A stretch of DNA of 64,000 nucleotides. It comes from Ascidiaceihabitans sp029251465. Lineage in GTDB: Bacteria > Pseudomonadota > Alphaproteobacteria > Rhodobacterales > Rhodobacteraceae. The position numbers and the translations under genes were made by a program. The DNA lies in contig NZ_CP170633.1 in assembly GCF_042932805.1 (NCBI RefSeq), positions 1 through 64,000 of the forward strand. Reading direction: 5' to 3'. Position 1 is the first letter of the stretch, and every line of letters starts with the position of its first letter. Below the pieces are notes generated by a model. It saw only the letters and a list, made by a program, of their open reading frames with translations. It was not told the DNA's origin and did not search any database. Shown here in pieces: positions 51,011-60,756 of the stretch.

Positions 51011-51969
51011 CGGCAGAACGCGCCGGTCATCAGTTCACCGTTGTTGGTGACGGTTTGCGTCGTAAAGTCGTAGCAACCGTCTGCATCTGCGGGGGCGTAC
51101 CGGATGAAATAGGCTTTACCCTCATAGGTGTAATCCATGCTGCGCGTTCCGTCCTTGTTTTGCGTGAAAACAAGATCTTGGACCCCGCCGCGCGGTGGGC
51201 GGCCCGGTGACGCCCCGCCGCCAGTTGTGGCAGTCAGTGGACGGACACGTGGAAGTGCATCGAAATCGGGCACTTCGCCCATCAGGCACTGCACAATGTA
51301 GGGGGCATCCGGTGAGGTGTGATAGCGGTAGCCAAAGGTGTCGTCGGCTTGGCCGTTGCAAACATCCAGCGTGCCATCGGCGATCACGGACCCGTCGGGG
51401 TTGGCATCGCCGTAGATCGGAAAACCGTCAAAGGCCCAGCCGATGATCGCAGCATCACCCGCGTTGGCCATCTGTTCGATCATGCAGGTCGGTGCCGCGT
51501 GGTAGTGATAATCGTCGCCGCGTCCGGCGTGGCCACCACAGGCATCAAGCTGGCCGGTCTGGATCGTGTCGTGTTGGGCCTGATGGTGCGCAAGGTCGGC
51601 TTGGCTCATCTCGCCGCCGCCGGTGTAGTCGTAGATTGGCACGCCGTTCACCGCGACCCCCAAGGCCGCATCGCGGGTCAGGGGCGTGCTGGCGAGGGTG
51701 GGTGCCAGAAGGATCGGCGCTCCGTATTCTGCGGGCACGGGCACCTGTTCGTTTGTGCCGGTGATGCCGGTCATCATTTCATGGTCGGGGTAGGTGTCAG
51801 ACGTGACGATCGCGTGGCTGTCGGTGCAAGTCACGGTGACGTCGCCGCCAAATCCCGCATCCGCGACGGACGCTGCAACTGCGTTGCAGTGGTCCTCGTG
51901 CGCGATGGCAAAGGTCGGGGCCGCGACAATCATAAACGTGATCAGGAGGATGGGTTTGGCAAAGCGCAT
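51007..51969 (-). CDS. YHYH-domain secreted protein
   Basis: A 320-residue exported protein; signal peptide cut near FAIA before HEDHC. The name-giving motif is DYHYHAAPTCM near residue 160, with YDYTGGGE and FGYRYHTSP nearby. Histidine-rich segments and several cysteines suggest metal or ligand binding. YHYH genes are often found next to PEBP-family genes, as here. I start at ATG 51969 so the signal peptide begins MRFAKPILLITF; an earlier start at 51996 would overlap the upstream gene. Confidence 0.85.
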   Translation of the reverse strand: MRFAKPILLITFMIVAAPTFAIAHEDHCNAVAASVADAGFGGDVTVTCTDSHAIVTSDTYPDHEMMTGITGTNEQVPVPAEYGAPILLAPTLASTPLTRDAALGVAVNGVPIYDYTGGGEMSQADLAHHQAQHDTIQTGQLDACGGHAGRGDDYHYHAAPTCMIEQMANAGDAAIIGWAFDGFPIYGDANPDGSVIADGTLDVCNGQADDTFGYRYHTSPDAPYIVQCLMGEVPDFDALPRVRPLTATTGGGASPGRPPRGGVQDLVFTQNKDGTRSMDYTYEGKAYFIRYAPADADGCYDFTTQTVTNNGELMTGAFCR

Positions 51970-51992
51970 ACTCGGACTTTCATTTTGAACGG

Positions 51993-52634
51993 TCATTCAA
52001 CGATCAGGCGGCACAGCACTGTGTTGCTTTGCTCTAGATCGGGGCCCCAGATCAATTCGGCGCCGTCGGACCAATCGATGTCGTCGTAGCCGTCTTTGGG
52101 GCCGACTTCGCTGGCGGAATAGACGTTGGCGTTTGGCCAGTCGGAGGCGTCAAAATCTGCCGTGTCCCAACCGTCGGGTTCCTCCGAACTTTCGAAGGTG
52201 CAGGCCCCTTTGCCGGCCACCGGGTCTGCTTGGTCTTCGCAGGATTTATCCAGCGGGGCGGCGTGAATAACGCGGCATTGCCAGCCATCATTGCTAACGG
52301 CCACCAGTTCGCCCGCAGCGTCCATAATTTGCAAAATCACGCCACCATCACCCATCTGCTGACGCCGCGATCCGATGTATTCAAGGCCGGTATCGTTTTC
52401 CTTGAAGTCCTTAGCAACCAGGCCAATCACGAACGGACGCTCGGCCTCGAAAGTGAAACTTTCGGCGTTGAACGACCGCTCTGTGGTGATCGGCACGCTG
52501 TCTTGTGCGACCTGCTGGCCGTTGATGCGCATTTCGAACCAGTTGTCGGCCCAAACGTCGGCGGACAGCGTTTCAGCCGTAAGAGGAAGCGAAGACGCCG
52601 CGAACATGGCCAACGCGGTGAAGGCGGGATGCAT
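51993..52634 (-). CDS. Unknown secreted protein in the YHYH-PEBP operon
   Basis: A 213-residue protein with a signal peptide (cut near LPLTA, residue 20), then a beta-rich mature part: DVWADNWFEMRINGQQVAQD near 27, RPFVIGLVAKDFKENDTGLE near 66, and four cysteines (GWQCRVI, SCEDQ, GACTF, VLCRL), probably in two disulfides. The composition resembles carbohydrate-binding jelly-roll domains, but I cannot assign a family. It is first in the three-gene operon. Confidence 0.72.
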   Translation of the reverse strand: MHPAFTALAMFAASSLPLTAETLSADVWADNWFEMRINGQQVAQDSVPITTERSFNAESFTFEAERPFVIGLVAKDFKENDTGLEYIGSRRQQMGDGGVILQIMDAAGELVAVSNDGWQCRVIHAAPLDKSCEDQADPVAGKGACTFESSEEPDGWDTADFDASDWPNANVYSASEVGPKDGYDDIDWSDGAELIWGPDLEQSNTVLCRLIVE

Positions 52635-52837
52635 ATCTGGATCCTTTTGATAGGTCTTTTATGTTTTACGTAGCAGCGGCTGTTTTCTGTCGGGGCAGCG
52701 CCATTCATTCGAATTTGGAGGGAAACCATCGCCAAGGTGTCATGGCGTTGATCGGCGGTTTTGATCGTTCACAATGCCTGCCATACAGGATGTCGAAGAG
52801 TGTTGCGCGCAGCCCCCTTTTCGATGGAAAGTGGCGC

Positions 52838-53689
52838 ATGATTTTCAGAACCCTTGTCCCCGCCTTTTATCTGATTGCGGCGTCCTTTGTCGCAACAGCC
52901 CAAGCGCAAGAGATTGCGATCACGCTGGATGATCTGCCCTACATTATGCCCTCTCGGACGTCCCCCGCCGAAGGGCTCGCGCAGGTCGAGGCGGTCAATC
53001 GCGCGCTGGCCGCCCACAAGATCACCGCCACCGGTTTTGTGGTCGGTCGGCAGTTGAACAGGCGGAGCATTCCGGCACTGCGCGCCTTTGCGGATGCTGG
53101 GCACACAGTTGGCAATCACAGCTGGTCCCACCCGGATTATGGGAGGCTAACACTCGAAGAATTCCATGACGAAACGGCACGAACGGATGCGGCGATTTCT
53201 GAATGGTTGGGGGATGGTCCGCACCAATACCGGTTTCCTTACTTGCGCGAAGGGGAAACCGAAGCCGCAAAAACCGCAGCTGACGCGGTTCTGACAGGGC
53301 TGGGTTACGTGAATGTACCGGTGACCATCGACAATGACGAATGGCGGTTCAACGCCGATTATCTTACTGCCCTTGATGTCGGCGACAGTGCCGCAGCCAA
53401 GCAGATCGCCGCGCAATACATCGCGCATATGCAGGACCGAACGGCCCACTTTCAGACGCTCGCACAGGGGGCCCTTGGCCGGGATGTAAAACACATTTTG
53501 TTGCTGCATATGAACCGCATCAACGCTGATCATTTGGGTGATTTGCTGGATTGGTATGCCGCCGAAGGCTGGACGTTCATCACGGTAGAAAACGCAATGT
53601 CGGATCCGCTTATTGCCGCCCCCGATCTTTACGCCGGACCACGTGGCCTTTCGCAGATTGAACGGATGATGGGTCGCAAGAGCGAATAA
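52838..53689 (+). CDS. Secreted polysaccharide deacetylase family protein
   Basis: A 283-residue exported protein with NodB-type motifs: ITLDDLPYIMP at residue 29 (first metal/catalytic aspartates), GNHSWSHPDYGRLT near 95 (the H-x3-H metal site) and YRFPYLREGETE near 130. It should remove acetyl groups from a polysaccharide or peptidoglycan-like substrate in the periplasm. ATG 52838 gives a clean signal peptide (MIFRTLVPAFYLIAASFVAT, cut near AQA); in-frame starts further upstream add a non-signal leader. Confidence 0.88.
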   Translation: MIFRTLVPAFYLIAASFVATAQAQEIAITLDDLPYIMPSRTSPAEGLAQVEAVNRALAAHKITATGFVVGRQLNRRSIPALRAFADAGHTVGNHSWSHPDYGRLTLEEFHDETARTDAAISEWLGDGPHQYRFPYLREGETEAAKTAADAVLTGLGYVNVPVTIDNDEWRFNADYLTALDVGDSAAAKQIAAQYIAHMQDRTAHFQTLAQGALGRDVKHILLLHMNRINADHLGDLLDWYAAEGWTFITVENAMSDPLIAAPDLYAGPRGLSQIERMMGRKSE

Positions 53690-53758
53690 CCAACATCCAG
53701 TTTCGTAACGCACCGCCGAAAAAGGCGATGCTCTTTTGTCCGGATCACGCTGTTTTTG

Positions 53759-54109
53759 TCAACGGCACGTGGCACTGAGCCAAAGATCACCGTCGACATT
53801 CAGTTCATACTGCAACACGCCGTCATCAAGATAGTGATGGTCCGTGCCACGCCGCACAATGCCGTCTGGAATGTACTCAAGTGAAATCTCGCCGTGCTCT
53901 TTGGTTTGGAACGCAAAGGTGATGGTTTCGGATGTGGTTTGGATTTTGACCGAGCGAAAGAACTCCGGCATTTGGCCACCGGTTTTCTGGCAAACCTCAT
54001 ACGAGAGAGAAGGGGCCTGCCAGCTTGCAGGCGCGTCTTGCTGCATGGCATTTGCGAGTGTTCCTGCCAAAATGACCAGAGTGAGGGTTGGTGCGAGGTA
54101 GTTGTTCAT
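53759..54109 (-). CDS. Small unknown secreted protein (116 aa)
   Basis: A 116-residue protein with a signal peptide (MNNYLAPTLTLVILAGTLAN, cut near residue 21). The mature part has two cysteines (SYEVCQKTGG, SATCR at the very end), likely a disulfide, and beta strands such as ETITFAFQTKEHGEISLEYI. An AAGGAACACGAC stretch before ATG 54109 holds the ribosome site. No family recognised. Confidence 0.68.
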   Translation of the reverse strand: MNNYLAPTLTLVILAGTLANAMQQDAPASWQAPSLSYEVCQKTGGQMPEFFRSVKIQTTSETITFAFQTKEHGEISLEYIPDGIVRRGTDHHYLDDGVLQYELNVDGDLWLSATCR

Positions 54110-54327
54110 GTCGTGTTCCTTGGTTTGAAAGGCGCGCATGTTGCAGTGCCATTCAGGGGTTTATCCACGTGTCGGCGCGGCTTTGCCGCTTTGCGGATGA
54201 AACCAAGGTAGAACGTCATTTTTTCTGGCGATTGTGTGGTTCGTAAACCTATGTAAAAGGTCCCGACGCCTCAGATCGTTTGCTGGCACCGACGGCACAC
54301 GAGCATGGCGAATTGGGTGGTTTGAAT

Positions 54328-55656
54328 TTAGGGTTCTAGCGTCGCTGGGTTGAGTGTTCGGGTGATTACAGCACGTTTTCCATGTGCGGATTTCATGTGC
54401 GGAAAATGTACCGTAACGGTCGAAACAGGATGTGCCGAAATGCTGACTTCAGCGCTGTGGGATTTTGCAATTCTCGACACCAACGGCAGCCCAAGACCGT
54501 AGCCCGACACGTTCTGTTTGCCTGGTCCTCTGTAGAACGGTTCGAACACCTTGCTTCGATCACTTTCCGGAATGCCGTTCCCATGGTCGATCACGGCAAG
54601 GGATACGCCGTCGCGGTGTGTCTCGGTTTTGATGCGTATGGGGTGCTGTCCGTGCCGCTCCGCATTGTCGAGCAAATTACGCACGAGATGTTGCAACATA
54701 CGTACGTCGCCGGACACATGGGCGTCGCTCCCCTCAAAGGTGCAGCCTTTGGTTCTGGAACATTCTTTTTGTGCGATGTCCTTTAGGTTTACGGGCGCAA
54801 AATCGCCAATCGCAGACCCAGTGTCAAACCCAGTGTCAAATCGGGTCATGGTGATCAGATCATCAATCAGCGCATCCAGTTCCCGAATGTCTTGGCGCAT
54901 TTCTGCCCTGCGCTCGGGCGTGTTTTTCGTTTCCAGCAACTCGATCCCCATGCGGATACGCGCCAAGGGCGTGCGCAATTCATGCGAGGCGTTGGCGAGC
55001 AGAAGCCTTTGGCGATTGACCAAATCCTCGATTGTCTCGGTCGAGCGATTGAAGCTTATGGCAAGTTTTGCGATCTCATCTGATCCATCGACAGTCACCC
55101 GCGCAGACAAATTACCTGCGCCAATTTTCTCCACGCCTTGCTGAAGCCGTTCAAGACGGCGGGTAATGCGCCGGGTAAGCGGGTACAACAAAAGCGAGAT
55201 GACAGCGGCCAGAACGACGAAGGTGATCGTCGCGGCCAGTTCCTCATTTGGTAAACTCATGCGGTTAAGGTCAATGATCAAGACACGCCCGTCGCCTAAG
55301 GTGGTCATCCAACGCGTTTCCCCCTTGGTCGCTTGCCAATTGCCAACGGCAACATCGGGGACTGACCAGGGTGCCGCTGCCGCGCTCGCCGCGATTAGCG
55401 TTCCGGATGGGTCATAAAGCGTGATGTCAAAGGACAATTCCTCTGCGATTTGCACAATCCGGTTTTGCTGTTCACTTGCAGGTGCATCTGCCGCAGGCAA
55501 CAACAGTTCGGCCAAGCCGGTCGTACGTTGAAACAGCGCGCGATTGAATTGGTCCTCGCCGATGGCATTCCATGCAAAGGACGCCACGACAGCGAACATG
55601 GTCAAACCCAAAAACGACACGGCACAGATTTGAAGGAAAAACCGGTTCCCCAGCAT
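54328..55656 (-). CDS. Sensor histidine kinase of an OmpR-type two-component system
   Basis: Inner-membrane kinase, 442 residues: helix 1 near residues 5-28, a periplasmic sensor of about 120 residues, helix 2 near 160-178, HAMP linker, the phospho-acceptor LLANASHELRTPLARIRMGI near 235, N box HLVRNLLDNAERHG near 345, and G boxes DHGNGIPE and GYGLGLPLVSRIA. ATG 55656 follows the regulator stop by four bases with AGGA before it. Neighbouring genes suggest a QseC/PmrB-like envelope sensor; the signal is unknown. Confidence 0.9.
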   Translation of the reverse strand: MLGNRFFLQICAVSFLGLTMFAVVASFAWNAIGEDQFNRALFQRTTGLAELLLPAADAPASEQQNRIVQIAEELSFDITLYDPSGTLIAASAAAAPWSVPDVAVGNWQATKGETRWMTTLGDGRVLIIDLNRMSLPNEELAATITFVVLAAVISLLLYPLTRRITRRLERLQQGVEKIGAGNLSARVTVDGSDEIAKLAISFNRSTETIEDLVNRQRLLLANASHELRTPLARIRMGIELLETKNTPERRAEMRQDIRELDALIDDLITMTRFDTGFDTGSAIGDFAPVNLKDIAQKECSRTKGCTFEGSDAHVSGDVRMLQHLVRNLLDNAERHGQHPIRIKTETHRDGVSLAVIDHGNGIPESDRSKVFEPFYRGPGKQNVSGYGLGLPLVSRIAKSHSAEVSISAHPVSTVTVHFPHMKSAHGKRAVITRTLNPATLEP

Positions 55657-55660
55657 CAGA

Positions 55661-56347
55661 TTAATCCTGTGACTTTGCAAAGACATAGCCAGCGCCGCGT
55701 ACGGTGATCAGGCGCTTGGGATTTTTCGGATCAGCTTCGATGACATTGCGGATGCGAGAAACATGTACGTCAATCGATCGATCAAATGTTTCTATGTCGT
55801 GACCCTGAAGTTGGTTCATCAGATGGTCTCTTGTCATGACGCGTCCGGCCCCCTTTGCCAGCGCAACCAGGATCTGAAACTGATAGTTTGTGAGGCGACA
55901 GCGCTGGTCATCTAGGCGTGCTTGCATCGCGTCTTCGTCGATGGTTAGGCGTCCGAATGAAAGCACGTCTGAGCCAGCCAAATGCACGCCACGTCGAAGG
56001 ATTGATTTCAACCGCGCCAACAGTTCGCGCGGCTCGAATGGCTTGGGCAGATAATCATCCGCGCCCAGTTCGAGACCGATGATCCGATCAAGCGGATCAC
56101 CTTTTGCGGTCAGCATAATGACCGGCAGAGATGCCTCGATGGGTATGGCGCGAAAGACCTCGAACCCATCCATGTCAGGCAACATCAGATCAAGGATCAA
56201 GGCGCGAAACTGACCGGCCCTGATCTTGGCCAAGCCGCCTTTACCGGTTCCGGCGATGGTCACTGTGAAACCAAAATCTGACAGATATTCCTGCACCATC
56301 GCGGCCAGACGGGCATCGTCTTCTATCATCAGGATGTCTTCAGGCAT
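55661..56347 (-). CDS. OmpR-family response regulator
   Basis: A 228-residue two-domain regulator: receiver with acidic pair IEDD (residues 7-10), phosphorylation aspartate in LILDLMLPDMDGFEVF near 54, and MLTAKGD near 84; then the winged-helix DNA-binding domain from about 130 (LTNYQFQILVALAKGAGRVM, DVHVSRIRNVIE). Its gene is divergent from mipA/cytochrome b561 genes, with two matching box sequences in between, indicating autoregulation and control of both. Confidence 0.93.
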   Translation of the reverse strand: MPEDILMIEDDARLAAMVQEYLSDFGFTVTIAGTGKGGLAKIRAGQFRALILDLMLPDMDGFEVFRAIPIEASLPVIMLTAKGDPLDRIIGLELGADDYLPKPFEPRELLARLKSILRRGVHLAGSDVLSFGRLTIDEDAMQARLDDQRCRLTNYQFQILVALAKGAGRVMTRDHLMNQLQGHDIETFDRSIDVHVSRIRNVIEADPKNPKRLITVRGAGYVFAKSQD

Positions 56348-56438
56348 CAGGGTTGATCCAATGTGTTTTGCAGCGAATTTGACGGCTGCAGGGTGTGTTC
56401 AATCTGCCGGTCGAATGCGTCTCGTGGGTTTCTGGCGC

Positions 56439-56520
56439 GTAAAGTTTTGTAAAGCAATCAGGTCTTTGAGGTGCGCAAACAAGCGACGGGCCGGCAGTTC
56501 GGACCTTAACAAAACTTTAC
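56439..56520. promoter_or_regulatory. Paired response-regulator boxes
   Basis: GTAAAGTTTTGTAAAG at 56439-56454 and its inverse CTTAACAAAACTTTAC at 56505-56520: the two 16-base sites agree at 15 positions and face each other across 50 bases. Each is a direct hexamer repeat with a 10-base period (CTTAAC-N4-CTTTAC), the form of PmrA/QseB-type boxes bound by OmpR-family dimers. They lie between the response-regulator gene and mipA. Confidence 0.7.
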
Positions 56521-56623
56521 CGCCCAGCAAAATGCGAGACACCGTTCAGCCGTAGCTTTGGGCGAGAAACGGAACAAACATCGATCTTTATTCGCAAACA
56601 AACCCCTCTCAAAGGTTCATTCA

Positions 56624-57406
56624 ATGCACAAAATAGTAACTTTGACAGTCAGCACGGTTCTGCTGCTGCCCACAGGTGTTCTGGCCGATGAACACGACCA
56701 AGGCTGGTCCTATTCCATTGGCGCGGGGGCCATCTATGCGCCAACCTTTTTGGGCGATGATGACTATGAGGCGCAGGCCGTGCCAAATTTCCGCGTGACC
56801 TATGGCGACCGGTTCGAAGCATCGCTGGGCGGTGTTCGCTATAATGCACTGTCAGGCGGGCCGTGGCGTGCGGGGCCGGTGCTTTCATACGACTTCGGAC
56901 GGGATGAGGATTCCGGCGACACCAATGATCTGCTGGGGCTAGGCGACATTGACGGAACAATCGAACTCGGAGGATTTGTCGCGTATGAGGCAGATCGCTT
57001 TTCGGCCAAACTAGAAATACGTCAGGGCGTTGATGGCGGGCACGACGGCATCACAGGCGAGGCCGAGATCGCCTATCGAGGAACCTTCAACGCCTTTGCC
57101 CGCCCAGCATTTTTCACAGTTGGTCCTGCGGTTTCTTTTGGCGATACAACTTTTAACAGCGCATTCTTTGATGTGGACGCAGCACAATCTGCCGCATCTG
57201 GTATCAGCCAATTTGATGCAGGCGGCGGGATCAATTCCTATGGTTTGCACGCGATGGCCGTTGTGCCGCTGAGCGATAAAACCGCGTTGGTCGGATTTGT
57301 GGAATACGACCAGCTGAGCGGCGACGTCGGCGGCTCTTCCATCGTTTATGAACGCGGATCAAAGGCCCAAACCACCGCGGGCATTTTCATCACCTATTCA
57401 TTCTGA
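56624..57406 (+). CDS. MipA/OmpV-family outer-membrane protein
   Basis: A 260-residue protein with a signal peptide (cut near VLADEHD, residue 22) and the opening WSYSIGAGAIYAPTFLGDDD typical of MipA/OmpV. Alternating beta strands end in AGIFITYSF, a barrel C-terminus. Members scaffold murein enzymes or mediate stress and drug responses. The start at ATG 56624 is chosen because it begins the signal peptide MHKIVTLTVSTVLLLPTG. Followed within a few bases by the cytochrome b561 gene. Confidence 0.87.
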   Translation: MHKIVTLTVSTVLLLPTGVLADEHDQGWSYSIGAGAIYAPTFLGDDDYEAQAVPNFRVTYGDRFEASLGGVRYNALSGGPWRAGPVLSYDFGRDEDSGDTNDLLGLGDIDGTIELGGFVAYEADRFSAKLEIRQGVDGGHDGITGEAEIAYRGTFNAFARPAFFTVGPAVSFGDTTFNSAFFDVDAAQSAASGISQFDAGGGINSYGLHAMAVVPLSDKTALVGFVEYDQLSGDVGGSSIVYERGSKAQTTAGIFITYSF

Positions 57407-57413
57407 GATCGTT

Positions 57414-58010
57414 ATGACCGACCAACACCAAGATGATCAGGCGACGGCCTATACGTTCGTTGCGCGCTGGATGCATTGGGCCATGGCGGTGTTGATCTGT
57501 CTCGCTCTCAAGTTCGGGTTTGTGATGGATGATCAATCGGGGACTGAATTGGCAAGCTCTCTGGCGCGACATTCCTCAGCGGGTCTATTGGTGTTGGGGT
57601 TCGCAATTCTGCGCGTTTTCTGGCGTCTGGGATATCCGCCTTCCCAGTTGCCAAAGACGGTTTCAAAACTCCAGGCGCTGGCCGCTTGGGCAGTCCACCT
57701 TGCGCTGTATGGCTTTATGCTGGGGGTCCCTTTGACGGGTATTTATGCAGCCGCTGCACATGACCTTGCTGTATTGTCGTTCTGGATGTTCGATTTGCGC
57801 GAAGGTGTCCAGTTTCTGGGGGTCGACAATTTCGAAACGCGCCGATCTGTCCACACCTTCGCAATGGATGCGTTCTTGGTGTTCCTGATCCTGCATATCG
57901 GCGGTGCGTTGGTGCATCAGTTCTATTTCAAGGATGACGTTTTGCGCCGCATGACGGGTCGAAAGAAAGCAGGGCAATCAACAGGAAACGAAGTGCGGCA
58001 AAAGTTCTAG
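57414..58010 (+). CDS. Cytochrome b561-family membrane protein
   Basis: A 198-residue four-helix membrane cytochrome. Haem-binding histidines are expected in RWMHWAMAVLICLA (residue 19), RHSSAGLLVLGFAI (about 52), and LILHIGGALVHQFYF (about 160 and 166). It shuttles electrons from quinol to periplasmic acceptors or superoxide. ATG 57414 lies seven bases after the mipA stop, so the two form an operon facing the two-component system. Confidence 0.88.
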   Translation: MTDQHQDDQATAYTFVARWMHWAMAVLICLALKFGFVMDDQSGTELASSLARHSSAGLLVLGFAILRVFWRLGYPPSQLPKTVSKLQALAAWAVHLALYGFMLGVPLTGIYAAAAHDLAVLSFWMFDLREGVQFLGVDNFETRRSVHTFAMDAFLVFLILHIGGALVHQFYFKDDVLRRMTGRKKAGQSTGNEVRQKF

Positions 58011-58082
58011 CTTTGCCCAAACTAAGGTCCCCAGCCGACCGAACGACTTAGTCATGGACCACAGACAACAGCGCTGGATCGT

Positions 58083-58670
58083 TCAATCAGGCACCTTCAA
58101 AGAGACACCGGCCTGAAACGCGCGCTGCAACAATGCATCACGCCGCGCGTCTGATCCTTTGGACCCGTTCAGCAACACAAGCTCTCGATTCACAAACCCG
58201 AAGTAGCCAAAAGTGCCGTCAATCCATGCGGTTTCAATTGCCGTCTTGTATCCCAGCTCTTCCATTTCATCCGAACGCGCGCCGGCAGGTACAAGCAAAA
58301 CACCGGTTCGCGGCCGCTGCAAAGATGTCTCGGGATCGTCCAGCTGATCATAGGCCCAGCCCCAAGACCAAACACGGTCAATCCAGCCTTTGGTCATCGC
58401 CGGCATCCCCCACCAGAACAGCGGAAAGACAAACCCGATAGCGTCGGCGCGACTGATCCGGTCTTGTTCTGCTCTGATGTCGGCGGGCACCTGACCAGAC
58501 GCATCGCCGTCGATGTCAGCGATGGACCACCGTGGATCAAACTGTTCGCCATGCAGGTCGACCAATTCAGTCGAGTGGCCAACGCTTTCGGCACCGGCGC
58601 TAAATTCACGGGCGATGGCCGCGCTGAATGATTTGGGATCGGGATGATCAAGAAGAGTAAGAACGTGCAT
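58083..58670 (-). CDS. NAD(P)H quinone oxidoreductase, flavodoxin-like fold
   Basis: A 195-residue cytosolic flavoprotein of the MdaB/KefF/YwrO group: opening MHVLTLLDHPDPKSFSAAIA, then FVFPLFWWGMPAMTKGWIDR near 85, and VWSWGWAYDQ. It performs two-electron reduction of quinones, avoiding radical formation. The start at ATG 58670 gives the standard N-terminus; a start at 58706 would add a hydrophobic lead not seen in the family. Confidence 0.87.
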   Translation of the reverse strand: MHVLTLLDHPDPKSFSAAIAREFSAGAESVGHSTELVDLHGEQFDPRWSIADIDGDASGQVPADIRAEQDRISRADAIGFVFPLFWWGMPAMTKGWIDRVWSWGWAYDQLDDPETSLQRPRTGVLLVPAGARSDEMEELGYKTAIETAWIDGTFGYFGFVNRELVLLNGSKGSDARRDALLQRAFQAGVSLKVPD

Positions 58671-58779
58671 TGTTTGTCCGATAGCTATTGGCGGAACGAA
58701 TAGCACCGAACGGCAAAGATGGTTACTTTAAAAACAACGGCGGCTTTGCACGCAGCCGGTGCGGGGTTAACGTAGGCGC

Positions 58780-60614
58780 GTGATTTTGGGAAACAAGAAT
58801 TTGGCCGCCAATCTAAAGCTCAACCTGCGCCTTCGAAACGTTGCGGTTCTTTTGTGTACATTGCTAGGGTTTCAAATCGTCGCGATCCCTGTGCGGGCCT
58901 GTTCTGTGAACCAATCCGGTCCGATGCCCATTTGTGACGGGCTGACCATTGCCCCGGACACTGATGTCATCGTCATCCAAAGCAATATTGCAAACGCACA
59001 AACCAATGTCTTGCTGGGCGACAATGAACACTCGGCAAACCTGTTGAATGTTGTGATTGGTACGGTTGAGCGACCGGTAACAATTGTGGTTTCAAACTAT
59101 AATGCATCGGTTCTGCGCTTTTCCGGCAATGTAGATCAGGTTGATCAGGTCATCACCATGGGCGCGCGGCGGTGGGGGTGGGATCATGTTGCCGTCACCG
59201 GCATCGATGCGCGCAAAGTCACATTTTTACCGGTTGTTCGGCGCCACCAAAATCCTGCATCCCAGAGCAGTATTTCATGGCTCCCAAGGCGGGCGTCACC
59301 TTTCCCCGAGGGCTGCCTATCGACCCCGAAATCATCCGGATGCACCCGCACGACTACATAGTTTCCGGCAGGCAAAGCACGCTACACATCCCTCGTAAAA
59401 CACCACCTTCTGTGCGCCCTGAAAAGGGTCAGGCCGTGGATGCATCAGACTTTAAGTGGCCAGCTGATTGGCAAGAAGAGGTCGCACTTTACAATGACAG
59501 ACGCGATGGTTTGGTCGCGTTCAACCTTGAACAGCCAATATCCCCAACGCCCATGTCGTTGGCCCAAAATCTGCCATCTTGGGCAGGCATCGCAGGATGG
59601 GTTGAAACCGGTAAAATCAGACCCGCAGGCGATTACAGCACCGACAAGGACTTGATCAAGTTCTCGGAGGCTTTCAACAAAAAGTATCGCACGCGCTTTG
59701 ATCCCGAGTTCACGTTCGAGCCACCAATCGACTTTGTCATAACCCATCCCATGCGTGGTGAAATCCCCAGAGACTTAACAAAAGCGAACGGCAGGCCTGT
59801 CGTCTTTTTACGTCACCCGCGCATGCTGCCCGGACGCGAAAAAGGGGGCACCGGTAGATATTGTTTTCTTTCGATAGGTGACAAGCCTTCGCAACCAAGA
59901 CGTTCTTCGGACAACAAGGCGTGGCGCGCGATGTGCACGCCGTCGCAGATTGGTCGCCAACAGGGGCTATCGCTGACGCTGGCGGCATTGCAGTTGGACG
60001 CCGCGATAAAACTCGAAAACCATCGCCAGTGGAAAACGCAGTTGTGTCCTTTGTTCGACATCCCGCACGCCGCCAAAGTGATCGTCTTATCGACCCAACA
60101 TGGACGCACCAAGGATGGGCTGGCGTTTCGCCATTGCGGTTTTGAAACCTCGCTCAGAACCGTCAGTTCTGGTGATGCCAACGAAGTGCTTGGTCAGGGC
60201 ATAGCGCCGTGTGAAGCCGGTGAATTGGACGTGAAAATTGACCATGAAGGCCCTGTGTTTTTGTTTTTGAAAGGCCGGGGCGCACTGAAATGGAACTTTG
60301 AGGTGTCAGCAAGGACTAAAATTGCTGGTGTTGTGAGTGTGAACAGCCGCCGTCAAATGGTCACTGGTTTGCCCAAGGGTACGCGGTATCACCAGTACAA
60401 ACCGGGTGATCCGGGGCTGCCAGATCAATGCGGGAACAGCCTGTTGGATGTCAGTCCGGTGGCGGGTGGGCCTGCGATCAAGCTGTTTGAATTGATGCTG
60501 TCCCAAACGTCAGGACGCCGTATTGATTTGCTGTTCAACAAAGGTCTGCCACAGAATTTAGCACCCCAGGGGCCCGAGGAAATTCTGCACGACACGACCT
60601 TTGTCGTTCGGTAG
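58780..60614 (+). pseudogene. Large unknown secreted protein gene broken by a frameshift
   Basis: Two long frames form one gene of about 610 residues. The first (GTG 58780 onward) has a signal sequence (VAVLLCTLLGFQIVAIPVRA), then CSVNQSGPMPICDG and beta-rich sequence up to VTGIDARKVTF. The second continues as TGCSAPPKSCIPEQYFMAPK and runs to 60614. The switch lies at a run of five T (59224-59228); six T would restore one frame. The protein has several cysteines and no family I know. Either the gene is inactive in this strain, or the run is a sequencing error. Confidence 0.65.
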
Positions 60615-60756
60615 CGCGGCCCCAAACGCGTTCACTGGGGCATTTTTGGCGAACGGCAACGCGGTTTGCACATGCCAAAATTACATGCATATCGCATCTG
60701 TAGGGTCGACACTGCGTACCTCGCCTACCTGCACAGGGTTTTCTGTTCTGACCTGT

